From Flavobacterium cauense R2A-7 (GTDB lineage Bacteria; Bacteroidota; Bacteroidia; Flavobacteriales; Flavobacteriaceae): DNA of 64,000 nt. The notes under the pieces were generated by a model. The model was given only the letters and a program-made list of their open reading frames with translations, searched no databases and was not told the DNA's origin. Shown one piece after another: positions 1 through 8,565 of the stretch. The DNA lies in assembly GCF_000498475.1 (NCBI RefSeq), contig NZ_AVBI01000019.1:372001-436000 (forward strand), written 5' to 3'. Every line of letters begins with the position of its first letter. The first letter of the stretch is position 1. Position numbers and translations under genes: made by a program.

Positions 1-1020
1 ATGAGAGAAAGAAAAGCATACAGCAGACGGCAATTTGTAAAAATAAGCAGCTTGGCTATCACAGCATTTTCTTTACCAACAAACTTTACAAATTTTTTAA
101 ATCACGACAGTATGGAAAAGTATAAACACTATGACGTTATTATTATTGGCGGTAGTTATTCTGGTTTGGCAGCAGGAATGGCTTTGGGAAGAGCTTTAAA
201 AACGGTTTTAATAATCGACAGCAACAAACCCTGCAACAGACAAACCCCTCATTCGCATAATTTTTTAACTCAAGACGGGAAAAAGCCTTCCGAAATTTCA
301 AACATTGCTAAAACACAAGTGCTTAAATACGGTTCCGTTTCTTTTCATAGCGGAATAGTGGAAAAAGGAACCAAACTACATAAAAGCTTTAAAATTGAAC
401 TGGAATCAAAAGAAATTTTCACTTCAGACAAATTAATATTCGCATCCGGAATAAAAGATATACTGCCAAATATAGACGGATTTTCAGAATGCTGGGGAAT
501 CTCAGTACTGCATTGTCCTTATTGTCATGGTTATGAAGTTAAAAATCAGCAAACCGGAATTCTTGGTAATGGAGAATATGCTTTTGAATTTGGCAAATTA
601 ATTTCCAATTGGACAAATGACTTAACCATTTTCACCAATGGTGCCTCCACTCTAACTCCGGAGCAAACTTCTAAACTTCAAAACCGCAATATAAAAATTG
701 TTGAAACGGAAATTGAAAGTATAGAACATGAAAAAGGCTATGTCGAAAATATCGTTTTCAAAAATGGTGAAAAAGCTATGGTAAAAGCAATTTATACCCG
801 AACTCCTTTCGAACAAAACTCCAAAATACCTTCAGAATTGGGTTGTGAAATAACCGATGAAGGGTATCTTAAAACAGATGCAACAATGAAAACTTCAGTT
901 GACGGAGTTTATGCTTGCGGTGACCTAATATCGAAAATAAGAACCGTCGCAAATGCTGTATCGACAGGAACAACAGCAGGGATGATGGTAAATAAAGAAA
1001 TGATTTTTGAAAGATTTTAA
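1..1020 (+). CDS. FAD/NAD(P)-dependent oxidoreductase, thioredoxin-reductase-like
   Basis: A 339-residue flavoprotein of the thioredoxin reductase fold. The N-terminal FAD-binding glycine motif GGSYSGLAAG starts near residue 50. A CPYCHGYE segment with a CxxC pair lies at about residues 172-175, and a C-terminal GVYACGD motif contacts FAD in this family. Residues 8-14 (SRRQFVK) followed by a hydrophobic stretch look like a twin-arginine export signal, which is unusual because most relatives are cytoplasmic. An internal ATG at position 112 (MEKYKH) would give a signal-less form. The reading frame opens on the first base of the window, so the upstream region is unseen and the true start cannot be proved. 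The next gene, an SDR, follows after 20 nt and is probably co-transcribed. The substrate is unknown. Confidence 0.8.
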   Translation: MRERKAYSRRQFVKISSLAITAFSLPTNFTNFLNHDSMEKYKHYDVIIIGGSYSGLAAGMALGRALKTVLIIDSNKPCNRQTPHSHNFLTQDGKKPSEISNIAKTQVLKYGSVSFHSGIVEKGTKLHKSFKIELESKEIFTSDKLIFASGIKDILPNIDGFSECWGISVLHCPYCHGYEVKNQQTGILGNGEYAFEFGKLISNWTNDLTIFTNGASTLTPEQTSKLQNRNIKIVETEIESIEHEKGYVENIVFKNGEKAMVKAIYTRTPFEQNSKIPSELGCEITDEGYLKTDATMKTSVDGVYACGDLISKIRTVANAVSTGTTAGMMVNKEMIFERF

Positions 1021-1040
1021 TAACAAATAAACAAAAAAAG

Positions 1041-1634
1041 ATGAAAATTATTATTGTAGGTGCTACAGGCACAATGGGCAAATTTTTAGTAAAAGCTTTA
1101 GAAAATGAACATGATATCATTAAAGCAGCTTCTAAAGACACTGATATTGATGTGGATATTACTTCACCGGAATCCATCGAAAACATGTTCAAACAAATTG
1201 GTTCGTTTGATGCTTTAATTTCAACTGCGGGGCCAACATTCGTGGGACCTTGGAGTAAATTAAATAATGAAACCTTCCGAAATGGTGTCGAAGGTAAAAT
1301 GATGGGACAAATCAATTTGGTTTTAATTGGTCAAAAGTACATTAATCCAAAAGGGTCTTTCAGCTTAATAACGGGTGCTCTAACACATGAACCTCAGGTA
1401 AACTTCGCCAATGCCTCTGCTGCTAACGGTGCCGTAGAAGGTTTTGTTCGTGCTGCTGCAATCGAATTGGAAAATGGTGTCCGTATCAACGCAATCAGCC
1501 CAACGGTAATCGAAAATTCACCACAGTATTTCCCTTATTTTCCGGGAGAAATTCCAACAACAATGCGTCAATTGGAATTCATGTTCCGAAAAAGCGTATT
1601 CGGTAAAGTTACCGGACATGTAATTAAACCATAA
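1041..1634 (+). CDS. Short-chain dehydrogenase/reductase (short SDR)
   Basis: A 197-residue Rossmann-fold NAD(P)-dependent oxidoreductase. The nucleotide-binding motif GATGTMGK sits at residues 7-14, and an ISTAG segment corresponds to the NNAG motif of classical SDRs. The classical YxxxK catalytic pair is absent; the equivalent region reads FANASAANGAVEGF. This is the pattern of the short Lin1944-like SDRs, which usually have about 200 residues. The gene lies 20 nt after the FAD oxidoreductase, suggesting one redox operon. The natural substrate cannot be read from the sequence. Confidence 0.8.
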   Translation: MKIIIVGATGTMGKFLVKALENEHDIIKAASKDTDIDVDITSPESIENMFKQIGSFDALISTAGPTFVGPWSKLNNETFRNGVEGKMMGQINLVLIGQKYINPKGSFSLITGALTHEPQVNFANASAANGAVEGFVRAAAIELENGVRINAISPTVIENSPQYFPYFPGEIPTTMRQLEFMFRKSVFGKVTGHVIKP

Positions 1635-1746
1635 TCGCAACACAATAGTTTTAATGGCCATTAACCGCATTTTTAATGGCCATTTCAAATTTAACCAAAT
1701 AATGTGAGGCAAATCGGAGTATCAATCATCAAAAAAATCAAAAAAC

Positions 1747-3129
1747 ATGAATAAAATAAATCCGATACTGTATGTAACAGTATTATTGTTTATCATATTA
1801 ATTCCCCAGTCATTCGCTCAAAACAAAATAAGTTTGATGCGCTATGAAGACGACTTTACCATATTGAAAGAGGACACATTAAAAAGAGGAATTGATAAAT
1901 TAAAATACATTTCGTTAGGAGGTAACAACTATGTTTCTTTTGGAGGCGAATTACGCGAACAATTTCAAGTGTATGATAATCTTAACTTTGGAGATGTGCC
2001 TCCAACTTATTCGGATACATACGTTAATCAACTTTGGCATCGTTCGATGGTGCATACTGATATCGAATTAGGGAATCATTTCAGGTTTTTTATTCAATTG
2101 AACAGTACATTACGATTTTTTAATGATAATCCCATAATACCTGAAATCGACGAAAACCAACTGAGTCTTCATCAGGCATTTGCCGAATTAAAGCTAAAGA
2201 AATGGAATTTCCGTTTAGGACATCAGGAAATGTATTATGGGAATCATCGTTTGATTACTGTAAGAGAAGGCCCTAATACAAGACTAGCATTTGATGGACT
2301 TGTCGTTAAAGGTAAATTCAAAAAAGGATCGCTTGACTTCATAGCGGTTTCAAAGGTACTCTCAAAACAATACGTTTTTGACGATGAAAGTATGCACGAT
2401 GGTTTATATGGGGTTTATGGAACGCAATATTTTTCCAATCATAAAATCGGATTGGATTACTATCTGTTCAATTTTCAGTCAAAAGACAGAATGTACAATT
2501 ATCAAACAGGGTTCGAAAACAGAGAAACCTGTGGTTTTCGATTGTTTACTAGTCTGAAAATCATTAACTTTGAATTGGAAGGCGCCTACCAAACCGGAAA
2601 ATTCAATGACTTAGCAATTGAAGCTTACAATATTTTAACCGATATAAATGCAACCGTACTTCCTTCAAAAAAAGGAATAATTGGTTTGTCGGCCAATATC
2701 GCATCGGGAGACAAAAATCCTAACGATAAAAAACTGAATACCTATAATCTGCTTTACGCAAAACCTGCATACGGATTGGCAGCTCCAATTGGCGCAACAA
2801 ACATGATTAGTCTTAATCCTTATGTTAAAATTAATCCGATTCAGAAACTGAATGTCTTGGCGCAGGTTTTTTTCCTGTCCAGAAACAGCAATCAGGACGG
2901 GACATATTCCCCGGGAATGATCCAGAACAGACCAAAACCAAATTCTCTGTTCAGTACTGATAAAAAAACATTAGGTGAATATTTCGTTTTAGAAACTAAT
3001 TATCAGAAAACAAGTAATTTATCATACGCAATTGATGTTTCATACTTTAAAGCCGGGAGTTATCCTAAAGCTACAGGAACCGGAAATGACATTTTTTATT
3101 TATCCTTTAAATCAACATTTAAATGGTAA
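1747..3129 (+). CDS. Alginate-export-type outer-membrane beta-barrel protein
   Basis: A 460-residue protein with an N-terminal signal peptide (hydrophobic residues about 7-22, ending near SFAQ), followed by alternating aromatic/polar strands typical of an outer-membrane barrel. The segments LREQFQVYDN, RFFIQLNST and FRLGHQEMYYGNHRLI match the layout of the alginate-export (AlgE-like) porin family, in which the barrel ends in an aromatic residue (here FKW). The probable role is passive diffusion of a small or acidic solute; alginate itself is not implied because no alginate genes are nearby. The next frame overlaps its stop by a few bases, but the true downstream start lies later. Confidence 0.7.
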   Translation: MNKINPILYVTVLLFIILIPQSFAQNKISLMRYEDDFTILKEDTLKRGIDKLKYISLGGNNYVSFGGELREQFQVYDNLNFGDVPPTYSDTYVNQLWHRSMVHTDIELGNHFRFFIQLNSTLRFFNDNPIIPEIDENQLSLHQAFAELKLKKWNFRLGHQEMYYGNHRLITVREGPNTRLAFDGLVVKGKFKKGSLDFIAVSKVLSKQYVFDDESMHDGLYGVYGTQYFSNHKIGLDYYLFNFQSKDRMYNYQTGFENRETCGFRLFTSLKIINFELEGAYQTGKFNDLAIEAYNILTDINATVLPSKKGIIGLSANIASGDKNPNDKKLNTYNLLYAKPAYGLAAPIGATNMISLNPYVKINPIQKLNVLAQVFFLSRNSNQDGTYSPGMIQNRPKPNSLFSTDKKTLGEYFVLETNYQKTSNLSYAIDVSYFKAGSYPKATGTGNDIFYLSFKSTFKW

Positions 3130-3164
3130 AGCACCGAAAAAATAATAAATTAAAAATAATTAAA

Positions 3165-3983
3165 ATGAAAACAGTTTTCACATTTACACTTGTTCTTTTT
3201 ACAACTTTTGTATTTAGTCAAGCAGTTAAAAAAGAGGTTTTAACCTTAGGCACTTTTCATTTTGCATTTCATAACAGAGATATAAAAAAAACGGAGAAAA
3301 AAGATCAAATAGATGTTCTTGATCAAAAATATCAAAAGGAAATAATTGATATTGTTGAGCAAATTTCAAAATTCAAACCTACCATTATTGCTGTAGAAGT
3401 GGATCCTTCGTTACAATTGAAAGTTGATTCACTTTTCAATAGTTATCTAAACGGGACTTATGAACTCAATAGGGAAGAATATCAACAAATTGGTTTCAGA
3501 TTAGCCAAAAAACTAAAATTGAAAAAAGTATTTTGTGTGAATGATTGGGGACAGAATTACAAAAGTATCGATAGCCTTTTAGATAAGGATAGCGTTGAAT
3601 CAAAAAAATTCACAAATTATTTTTATAAGAATCCGGACTCGTCACTGACATACTTTTCGAATGATATTTTTAAAACAAAAGGGATTAAAGCCCAATTGAA
3701 ATTGTTAAATGACGAAAATAATTTGAACAGAAGTTTAGGAAATTATTTTATAGGTGTGTTTAAATATCAAACGAAAGACAATGATTTCTTTGGAGTAGAT
3801 TTTACAACAGGTTGGTGGTTCAACAGAAATCTACGAATTTTTAGAAATATTCAAAAAATTGAAACAAAACCATCCGATAAAATAGTAGTCATTTATGGAG
3901 CTGGACATATGAATTTGCTAAACATTTTTTTTAACGCATCACCAGAGTATAAGCTTATGAAAGTGAATGAATTTTTAAAATAA
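3165..3983 (+). CDS. Exported DUF5694-like protein
   Basis: A 272-residue protein when started at the ATG at 3165, which gives a clean signal peptide (hydrophobic residues about 4-16, cleavage near FSQA). The open frame begins earlier, at 3123, but that start would put a lysine-rich 14-residue tail before the signal. Recognisable segments are LTLGTFHFAFHNRD, a KPTIIAVEVDP strand and a C-terminal VVIYGAGHMNLL strand, the pattern of DUF5694-like proteins (distantly similar to TraB/PrgY proteins). No enzymatic role is established. It lies directly downstream of the porin and may share its transcript. Confidence 0.6.
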   Translation: MKTVFTFTLVLFTTFVFSQAVKKEVLTLGTFHFAFHNRDIKKTEKKDQIDVLDQKYQKEIIDIVEQISKFKPTIIAVEVDPSLQLKVDSLFNSYLNGTYELNREEYQQIGFRLAKKLKLKKVFCVNDWGQNYKSIDSLLDKDSVESKKFTNYFYKNPDSSLTYFSNDIFKTKGIKAQLKLLNDENNLNRSLGNYFIGVFKYQTKDNDFFGVDFTTGWWFNRNLRIFRNIQKIETKPSDKIVVIYGAGHMNLLNIFFNASPEYKLMKVNEFLK

Positions 3984-4264
3984 TTCATTAAAAAAAACAA
4001 TTTGGATATACTAATCTAGGTTCGAGTGTAATTAATGAAAGCCACAAATGAACGCCAATTTACAAATGTTAAAAAGGTGGATACTGTTAACATCAATGCA
4101 ACTAATAGCTGGCTTTATGAGAAATAAGATTTCAGCAAATTGTCAAAGCCGGAAATTATATTGAACTTTTTAATATCGATGTTTATGTAAAAGTTTGCAG
4201 GTTGATAATGATTTTTTAATGAATTCTCGTTTAATCGGTTATGTAGAAATTAAATTTATTTAAT
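3984..4264. other. Intergenic stretch with possible coding remnant
   Basis: This 281-nt gap holds no intact gene. A plus-strand frame around 4130-4220 encodes a short run resembling part of a DNA-binding domain (QQIVKAGNYIELFNI), but it has no start codon and is stopped soon after. It may be a decayed gene fragment. The AT-rich end just before 4265 probably carries the promoter of the following esterase gene, but no clear TAnnTTTG was seen. Confidence 0.25.
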
Positions 4265-5494
4265 ATGAAAAAAATTGTAAAAACCTTATTAATGCTATTG
4301 TTGCTTTTTCCATTACATGGAGTAAGTCAGAAAACAAATCGTAACGTCGAAAAAATTGTCTTAGGCATAAAGAAAACCATACATTCTACTATTTTAAACG
4401 AAGACAGAGAAATTTGGATATATGCGCCCAATTCAAATGCTACTAATAATAGTAAACTTCCCGTAATGTATATTCTGGATGGGCCATCGTTTTTTAATTC
4501 CTTTAGTAGCATTGCTGAATATTTAAATAAAGCCGGAAAAATGCCCGAAATGATTATTGTTGGAATAGCAAATACAAACAGGCTACGTGATTTAACACCA
4601 TCACATTCTGTTTTTTGGTCAGACGGGGAGCAGGATTCAGCAGCTTTGGGAGCGTCAGGTGGAGGGGAAAATTTTATAAAATTTATAAGTGATGAACTTA
4701 TTCCCTATATAGACTCTTCGTATAAACCAGCGCCTTACAAAATGCTTGTAGGCCATTCGCTAGGCGGACTAACCGTAATTAATATTTTGCTCAATCATAA
4801 AGAACTTTTTGATTCTTATGTGGCTATCGATCCAAGTATTTGGTGGGATAAACACCTAGTTATGAAGCAAACTTCTGAAAAATTGAAATCATACAACTAT
4901 TCGGGGAAAAGACTTTATTTTGCATCAGCAAACACTATGGCCAAAGACATGGATACAATAAGAGTGTTGCATGATCAGGCCAATATTAATTCCCATGTTA
5001 AAGAAAATTTACAGTATCGCGATATCCTTAAAAGTGCTGCCAAAAGTAATTTGGTTTGGGATTGGAAATACTATCCTAATGATAATCACGTGTCCATTCC
5101 GGTTATTGCTTCATATGATGCTTTTCGCACTATTTTTAAGGATTACGAGTTTGAAAAAGATTTAAACGATAAGAGCATTACTTTAAATCAAGTGAAAGAC
5201 CATTATGCTAAGGTTTCAAAAATGATGAACTACCAGGTTTTACCTTCACAAAACATGATAAATAATATCGGATATAATTTTCTTAGTAACAAGGAGTATG
5301 ATAAGGCTTATAGCTTTTTTAATTTAAACATTGAAAATTACCCTTCTAGTGCTAACGTTTATGATTCCATGGGTGATTTATACATTGAGAAAAAAGACGA
5401 TAAAAAAGCGATAGAACTTTTCAAAAAGGCATTATCTCTAAAAGAACAGCCTGAGACCAGAAAGAAGTTGGAAAAACTTGAAATGGGAAAATGA
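4265..5494 (+). CDS. Secreted alpha/beta-hydrolase (esterase) with C-terminal TPRs
   Basis: A 409-residue protein with a signal peptide (residues 1-21), then a putative-esterase domain of the IroE/Fes/esterase D type. PVMYILDG precedes the oxyanion region. The nucleophile elbow GHSLGG places Ser at about residue 165, and DNHVSIP near residue 277 supplies the likely catalytic His. Residues about 335-400 form one or two TPR motifs (NKEYDKAYSFF..., KKDDKKAIELFKKAL), a common add-on in Bacteroidota members of the family. Siderophore ester or polysaccharide ester cleavage are both possible. The gene ends in a strong terminator. Confidence 0.8.
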   Translation: MKKIVKTLLMLLLLFPLHGVSQKTNRNVEKIVLGIKKTIHSTILNEDREIWIYAPNSNATNNSKLPVMYILDGPSFFNSFSSIAEYLNKAGKMPEMIIVGIANTNRLRDLTPSHSVFWSDGEQDSAALGASGGGENFIKFISDELIPYIDSSYKPAPYKMLVGHSLGGLTVINILLNHKELFDSYVAIDPSIWWDKHLVMKQTSEKLKSYNYSGKRLYFASANTMAKDMDTIRVLHDQANINSHVKENLQYRDILKSAAKSNLVWDWKYYPNDNHVSIPVIASYDAFRTIFKDYEFEKDLNDKSITLNQVKDHYAKVSKMMNYQVLPSQNMINNIGYNFLSNKEYDKAYSFFNLNIENYPSSANVYDSMGDLYIEKKDDKKAIELFKKALSLKEQPETRKKLEKLEMGK

Positions 5495-5510
5495 AAAAGT
5501 ATTATGCAAA

Positions 5511-5545
5511 AAAAGCCCTTGTAAAAATTTACAAGGGCTTTTTTT
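5511..5545. terminator. Bidirectional rho-independent terminator
   Basis: A perfect 15-bp stem (5511-5525 with 5528-5542, core AAGCCCTTGTAAA) is flanked by A and T runs. It serves both the esterase gene on the plus strand and the convergent phoH gene on the minus strand. Confidence 0.9.
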
Positions 5546-5562
5546 AAAAACAATAGTTTTCA

Positions 5563-6513
5563 TTAATCGTGGTTTTCAATACTCTTATACGCATCAATAA
5601 CTTTCTTCACTAATCTGTGGCGTACGATGTCTTTATCATCCAGATAAATAATTCCGATGCCTTCGATGTCTTTCAGTACTAAAATCGCTTCTTTCAATCC
5701 CGAAATTGTTCTGCGCGGTAAATCCACCTGACCCGGATCGCCGGTAATAATGAATTTTGCATTTTTTCCCATACGCGTCAAAAACATTTTCATCTGCGAA
5801 TGGGTTGTGTTTTGCGCTTCATCCAGAATTACGAAAGCGTTGTCCAATGTTCGTCCGCGCATGAAAGCCAACGGCGCAATCTGAATAATTCCTTTCAGAA
5901 TATAATCTTCAAGCGTTTGCGGAGGCAACATATCGCGCAACGCATCGTATAACGGTTGCATGTACGGATCGAGTTTTTCCTTCATATCGCCGGGAAGGAA
6001 TCCTAAATTTTCGCCTGCTTCTACCGCCGGACGTGTTAAAATAATTCGTTTTACCTGTTTTTCTTTTAAAGCTTTTACCGCCAAAGCCACACCGGTATAG
6101 GTTTTTCCTGTTCCCGCCGGACCCACGGCAAATACCATGTCGTTTTTATGCACATAATCAACCAGTTTTTGTTGATTGGGCGTCATGGCCTTAATTAACT
6201 TTCCTCCTATTCCGTGTACCAAAATCTTGTCGTGATCCGCCATGCGGTGTTCGTCCTGACTGTTGGTTTGCACAATACGTTCAATCACATTGTCATCAAT
6301 GGAATTGTAACGGGAAAAGTGAGCAATTAATCTATTAAAGCGTACTTCAAACTCGTCCAAAATTTCCTTTTCTCCGTAGGCTTTCACCAGCGTGCCCCGG
6401 GCTACGATTTTTAATTTCGGATATAATTTTTTAATTACTTCAAGATGAGAATCTTGAGCACCCCAAAACTCTTTCGGAGTGATGTCTGTCAATTCGATGG
6501 TTCTTTCGTTCAA
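5563..6513 (-). CDS. phoH: PhoH family ATPase
   Basis: A 316-residue cytoplasmic P-loop ATPase of the PhoH/YbeZ family, linked in other bacteria to ribosome and RNA maturation. The Walker A GPAGTGKT spans residues 131-138, and the Walker B segment FVILDEAQN puts Asp-Glu at 231-232. The sequence TGDPGQVDLP, a family signature, follows. The length is normal for the family. It is transcribed divergently from the SAM hydrolase gene, with about 94 nt between them carrying two TAnnTTTG boxes. No ybeY neighbour is visible. Confidence 0.92.
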   Translation of the reverse strand: MNERTIELTDITPKEFWGAQDSHLEVIKKLYPKLKIVARGTLVKAYGEKEILDEFEVRFNRLIAHFSRYNSIDDNVIERIVQTNSQDEHRMADHDKILVHGIGGKLIKAMTPNQQKLVDYVHKNDMVFAVGPAGTGKTYTGVALAVKALKEKQVKRIILTRPAVEAGENLGFLPGDMKEKLDPYMQPLYDALRDMLPPQTLEDYILKGIIQIAPLAFMRGRTLDNAFVILDEAQNTTHSQMKMFLTRMGKNAKFIITGDPGQVDLPRRTISGLKEAILVLKDIEGIGIIYLDDKDIVRHRLVKKVIDAYKSIENHD

Positions 6514-6543
6514 AAGCAGCTGGATTTAATTAAAAAAATAAGT

Positions 6544-6567
6544 TAGCTTTGCATTATCTCAAATCTA
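6544..6567. promoter_or_regulatory. Divergent -7 boxes between phoH and the SAM hydrolase gene
   Basis: TAGCTTTG at 6544-6551 on the plus strand and TAGATTTG at 6567-6560 on the minus strand both fit the Bacteroidota -7 consensus TAnnTTTG. Both are placed sensibly for starts at 6608 (+) and 6513 (-). No convincing -33 TTG is visible for either, so the assignment is moderate. Confidence 0.5.
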
Positions 6568-6607
6568 GTGAATTTTAGAAAAACTTTCTGTAATAGTTAT
6601 AAACAAA

Positions 6608-7438
6608 ATGATGTCAATAATTACGCTAACTACCGATTTTGGCCTGAAAGACCACTTTGTTGGCGCATTAAAAGGTAAGATTATTACAGAACATCCTCAG
6701 GCACAGATTATTGATATTTCCCACAACGTCGATTTGTTTAATATTTCCGAAGCGAGTTACACTATTAACGCGGCTTACAACAGTTTTCCGAAAGGTTCTG
6801 TACACTTAATTGGAGTCGATTCGGAACGCACATTAGAGAATAAACACATCGCAATGCAATGGAACGACCATTTTTTTATTTGTGCCGATAACGGAATTCT
6901 GAGCATCCTTACCCAGAAAATCGTTCCGCAGAAGATTGTCGAAATCAACATTCACGACCGTTTGCCAGAAGGCGCTTCCGATATGGACGTTTTTGTAAAA
7001 GTAGCCTGCCATCTATCCAAAGGCGGTGCGATGAGCGTAATTGGTAAGGAGATTTCAACAATTAAGGAAATCAACGAACTTCAGGCGGTTGTGGCTTCCG
7101 ATTTCAATTCCATAAAAGGTGCTGTGGTATATATTGACCATTTTGGCAATTGCGTAACCAATATTTCCCGAAAACTGATTCAGGAAAACGGAAAAGGGCG
7201 CCCATTCGAAGTGAAATTCGGTACAAAAACCATCAAAAACATTCATAAAAGTTATTCCGATTTTAAAATCTCCGAACGCTTTACACTGAAAGATTATGAA
7301 GGCGAACGTCTGGCACTTTTTAACGAAGCAGGCTTTCTGGAAATTGCTATTTATAAAAGCAATCCGTCTACAGTAGGTTCTGCCACTTCCCTGCTCGGAT
7401 TGAAGTTCAGAGATGTCGTAACTATTCAATATAAATAA
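6608..7438 (+). CDS. SAM hydrolase / SAM hydroxide adenosyltransferase (DUF62)
   Basis: A 276-residue member of the fluorinase/chlorinase-related family. The start ITLTTDFGLKDHFVGALKG is the hallmark N-terminal motif. The conserved ADNGILS and YIDHFGNCVTNIS segments follow. Ordinary bacterial members hydrolyse S-adenosylmethionine to adenosine and methionine rather than halogenating it. A second ATG lies 3 nt after the first. A small monooxygenase gene follows after 36 nt and is probably co-transcribed. Confidence 0.88.
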   Translation: MMSIITLTTDFGLKDHFVGALKGKIITEHPQAQIIDISHNVDLFNISEASYTINAAYNSFPKGSVHLIGVDSERTLENKHIAMQWNDHFFICADNGILSILTQKIVPQKIVEINIHDRLPEGASDMDVFVKVACHLSKGGAMSVIGKEISTIKEINELQAVVASDFNSIKGAVVYIDHFGNCVTNISRKLIQENGKGRPFEVKFGTKTIKNIHKSYSDFKISERFTLKDYEGERLALFNEAGFLEIAIYKSNPSTVGSATSLLGLKFRDVVTIQYK

Positions 7439-7474
7439 CCGAATTACCAAATCAACAAATAATAAAAAAATAGT

Positions 7475-7771
7475 ATGTTTGTACGCATTGTAAAACTGAG
7501 TTTCCACGAAGAAAATATTCCGGCTTTTCTTCAGAATTTCGAGCAAATGAAAAAGAAAATACGAAATGCGCACGGAAACCGTTTCTTAGAATTATATCAG
7601 GACAAGAACAATCCGTGTATCTTTTTCACTTACAGCTATTGGGAAACCGAACAGGATTTGGAAAATTACCGGAATTCGGAATTGTTTTACGATGTTTGGA
7701 CATTCACCAAAAAGTTATTTAACGACAAACCAGAAGCTTGGAGTGTTGATAAGTTGTTGACTTTAGATTAA
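7475..7771 (+). CDS. Antibiotic-biosynthesis-monooxygenase-like (ABM) protein
   Basis: A 98-residue dimeric alpha-beta barrel protein. The pattern MFVRIVKLSFHEENIPAFLQNF..., then FLELYQDKNNPCIFFTYSYWETEQDLENYRNSE, is typical of putative quinol monooxygenases of the ABM fold. No cofactor-binding residues are expected in this family. It sits between the SAM hydrolase and gldF on the same strand. The physiological role is unknown. Confidence 0.75.
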   Translation: MFVRIVKLSFHEENIPAFLQNFEQMKKKIRNAHGNRFLELYQDKNNPCIFFTYSYWETEQDLENYRNSELFYDVWTFTKKLFNDKPEAWSVDKLLTLD

Positions 7772-7839
7772 TACGAATTAATAATTACGAATTACGTTTT
7801 AGGGAATCAAATTACCCAATAAACAAATAAAAACAAAGA

Positions 7840-8565
7840 ATGAAAGCATTACTACTAAGAGAAATCAAATCGTTTTTCGGTTCGCCGATTGGGTATTTGG
7901 TTATCGCTATTTTTCTTTTGCTCAACGGATTGTTCCTTTGGGTTTTTGAAGGAGAATTCAATATCCTAAAAAGCGGATTTGCCGATTTGAGTCCGTTTTT
8001 CACTTTAGCACCGTGGATTTTAATCTTCCTGATTCCTGCCGTAACCATGCGCAGTTTCTCCGACGAGAAAAAACAGGGAACCATCGAATTGATGTTAACC
8101 AAACCGTTAAGCACTTGGGAAATTGTAAACGGAAAATTCTTTGGCGCCTTCTTATTGATTGTTATTGCTATCATTCCAACGTTAATCTATGTTTTCGTTA
8201 TTTCCGATTTAGGTAATCCACCTGGAAATTTGGATATGGGAAGCACCATGGGTTCTTATTTCGGATTGCTGTTTTTAATTGCGGCATATTCGGCTATCGG
8301 AGTCTTCACTTCTACCCTTTCCGACAATCAGATTGTAGCATTTATTGTTGCCGTTTTCCTTTGCTTCTTCTTTTACTTCGGATTTGAAGGATTGGCTTCA
8401 TTTATGGGTGATTTCGGCGGGTTATTTTCAAGTTTCGGATTCGATTATCACTTTAAAAGTATGAGCCGCGGTGTTTTGGACACCCGTGACATTCTGTATT
8501 TCGTTAGCGTTACCATTGCTTTTTTGGCAGGAACGGTTTATCAACTTAAATCTTTGAAATGGTAA
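7840..8565 (+). CDS. gldF: Gliding-motility ABC transporter permease GldF
   Basis: A 241-residue inner-membrane protein with about six hydrophobic segments. The start MKALLLREIKSFFGSPIGYLVIAIF is characteristic of GldF. The motif FSDEKKQGTIELMLTKPLSTWEIVNGKF marks the ABC-2 type permease loop. GldF works with GldG and the ATPase GldA (not in this window) and is needed for gliding in Flavobacterium. Its stop overlaps the start region of gldG, indicating translational coupling. Confidence 0.95.
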   Translation: MKALLLREIKSFFGSPIGYLVIAIFLLLNGLFLWVFEGEFNILKSGFADLSPFFTLAPWILIFLIPAVTMRSFSDEKKQGTIELMLTKPLSTWEIVNGKFFGAFLLIVIAIIPTLIYVFVISDLGNPPGNLDMGSTMGSYFGLLFLIAAYSAIGVFTSTLSDNQIVAFIVAVFLCFFFYFGFEGLASFMGDFGGLFSSFGFDYHFKSMSRGVLDTRDILYFVSVTIAFLAGTVYQLKSLKW

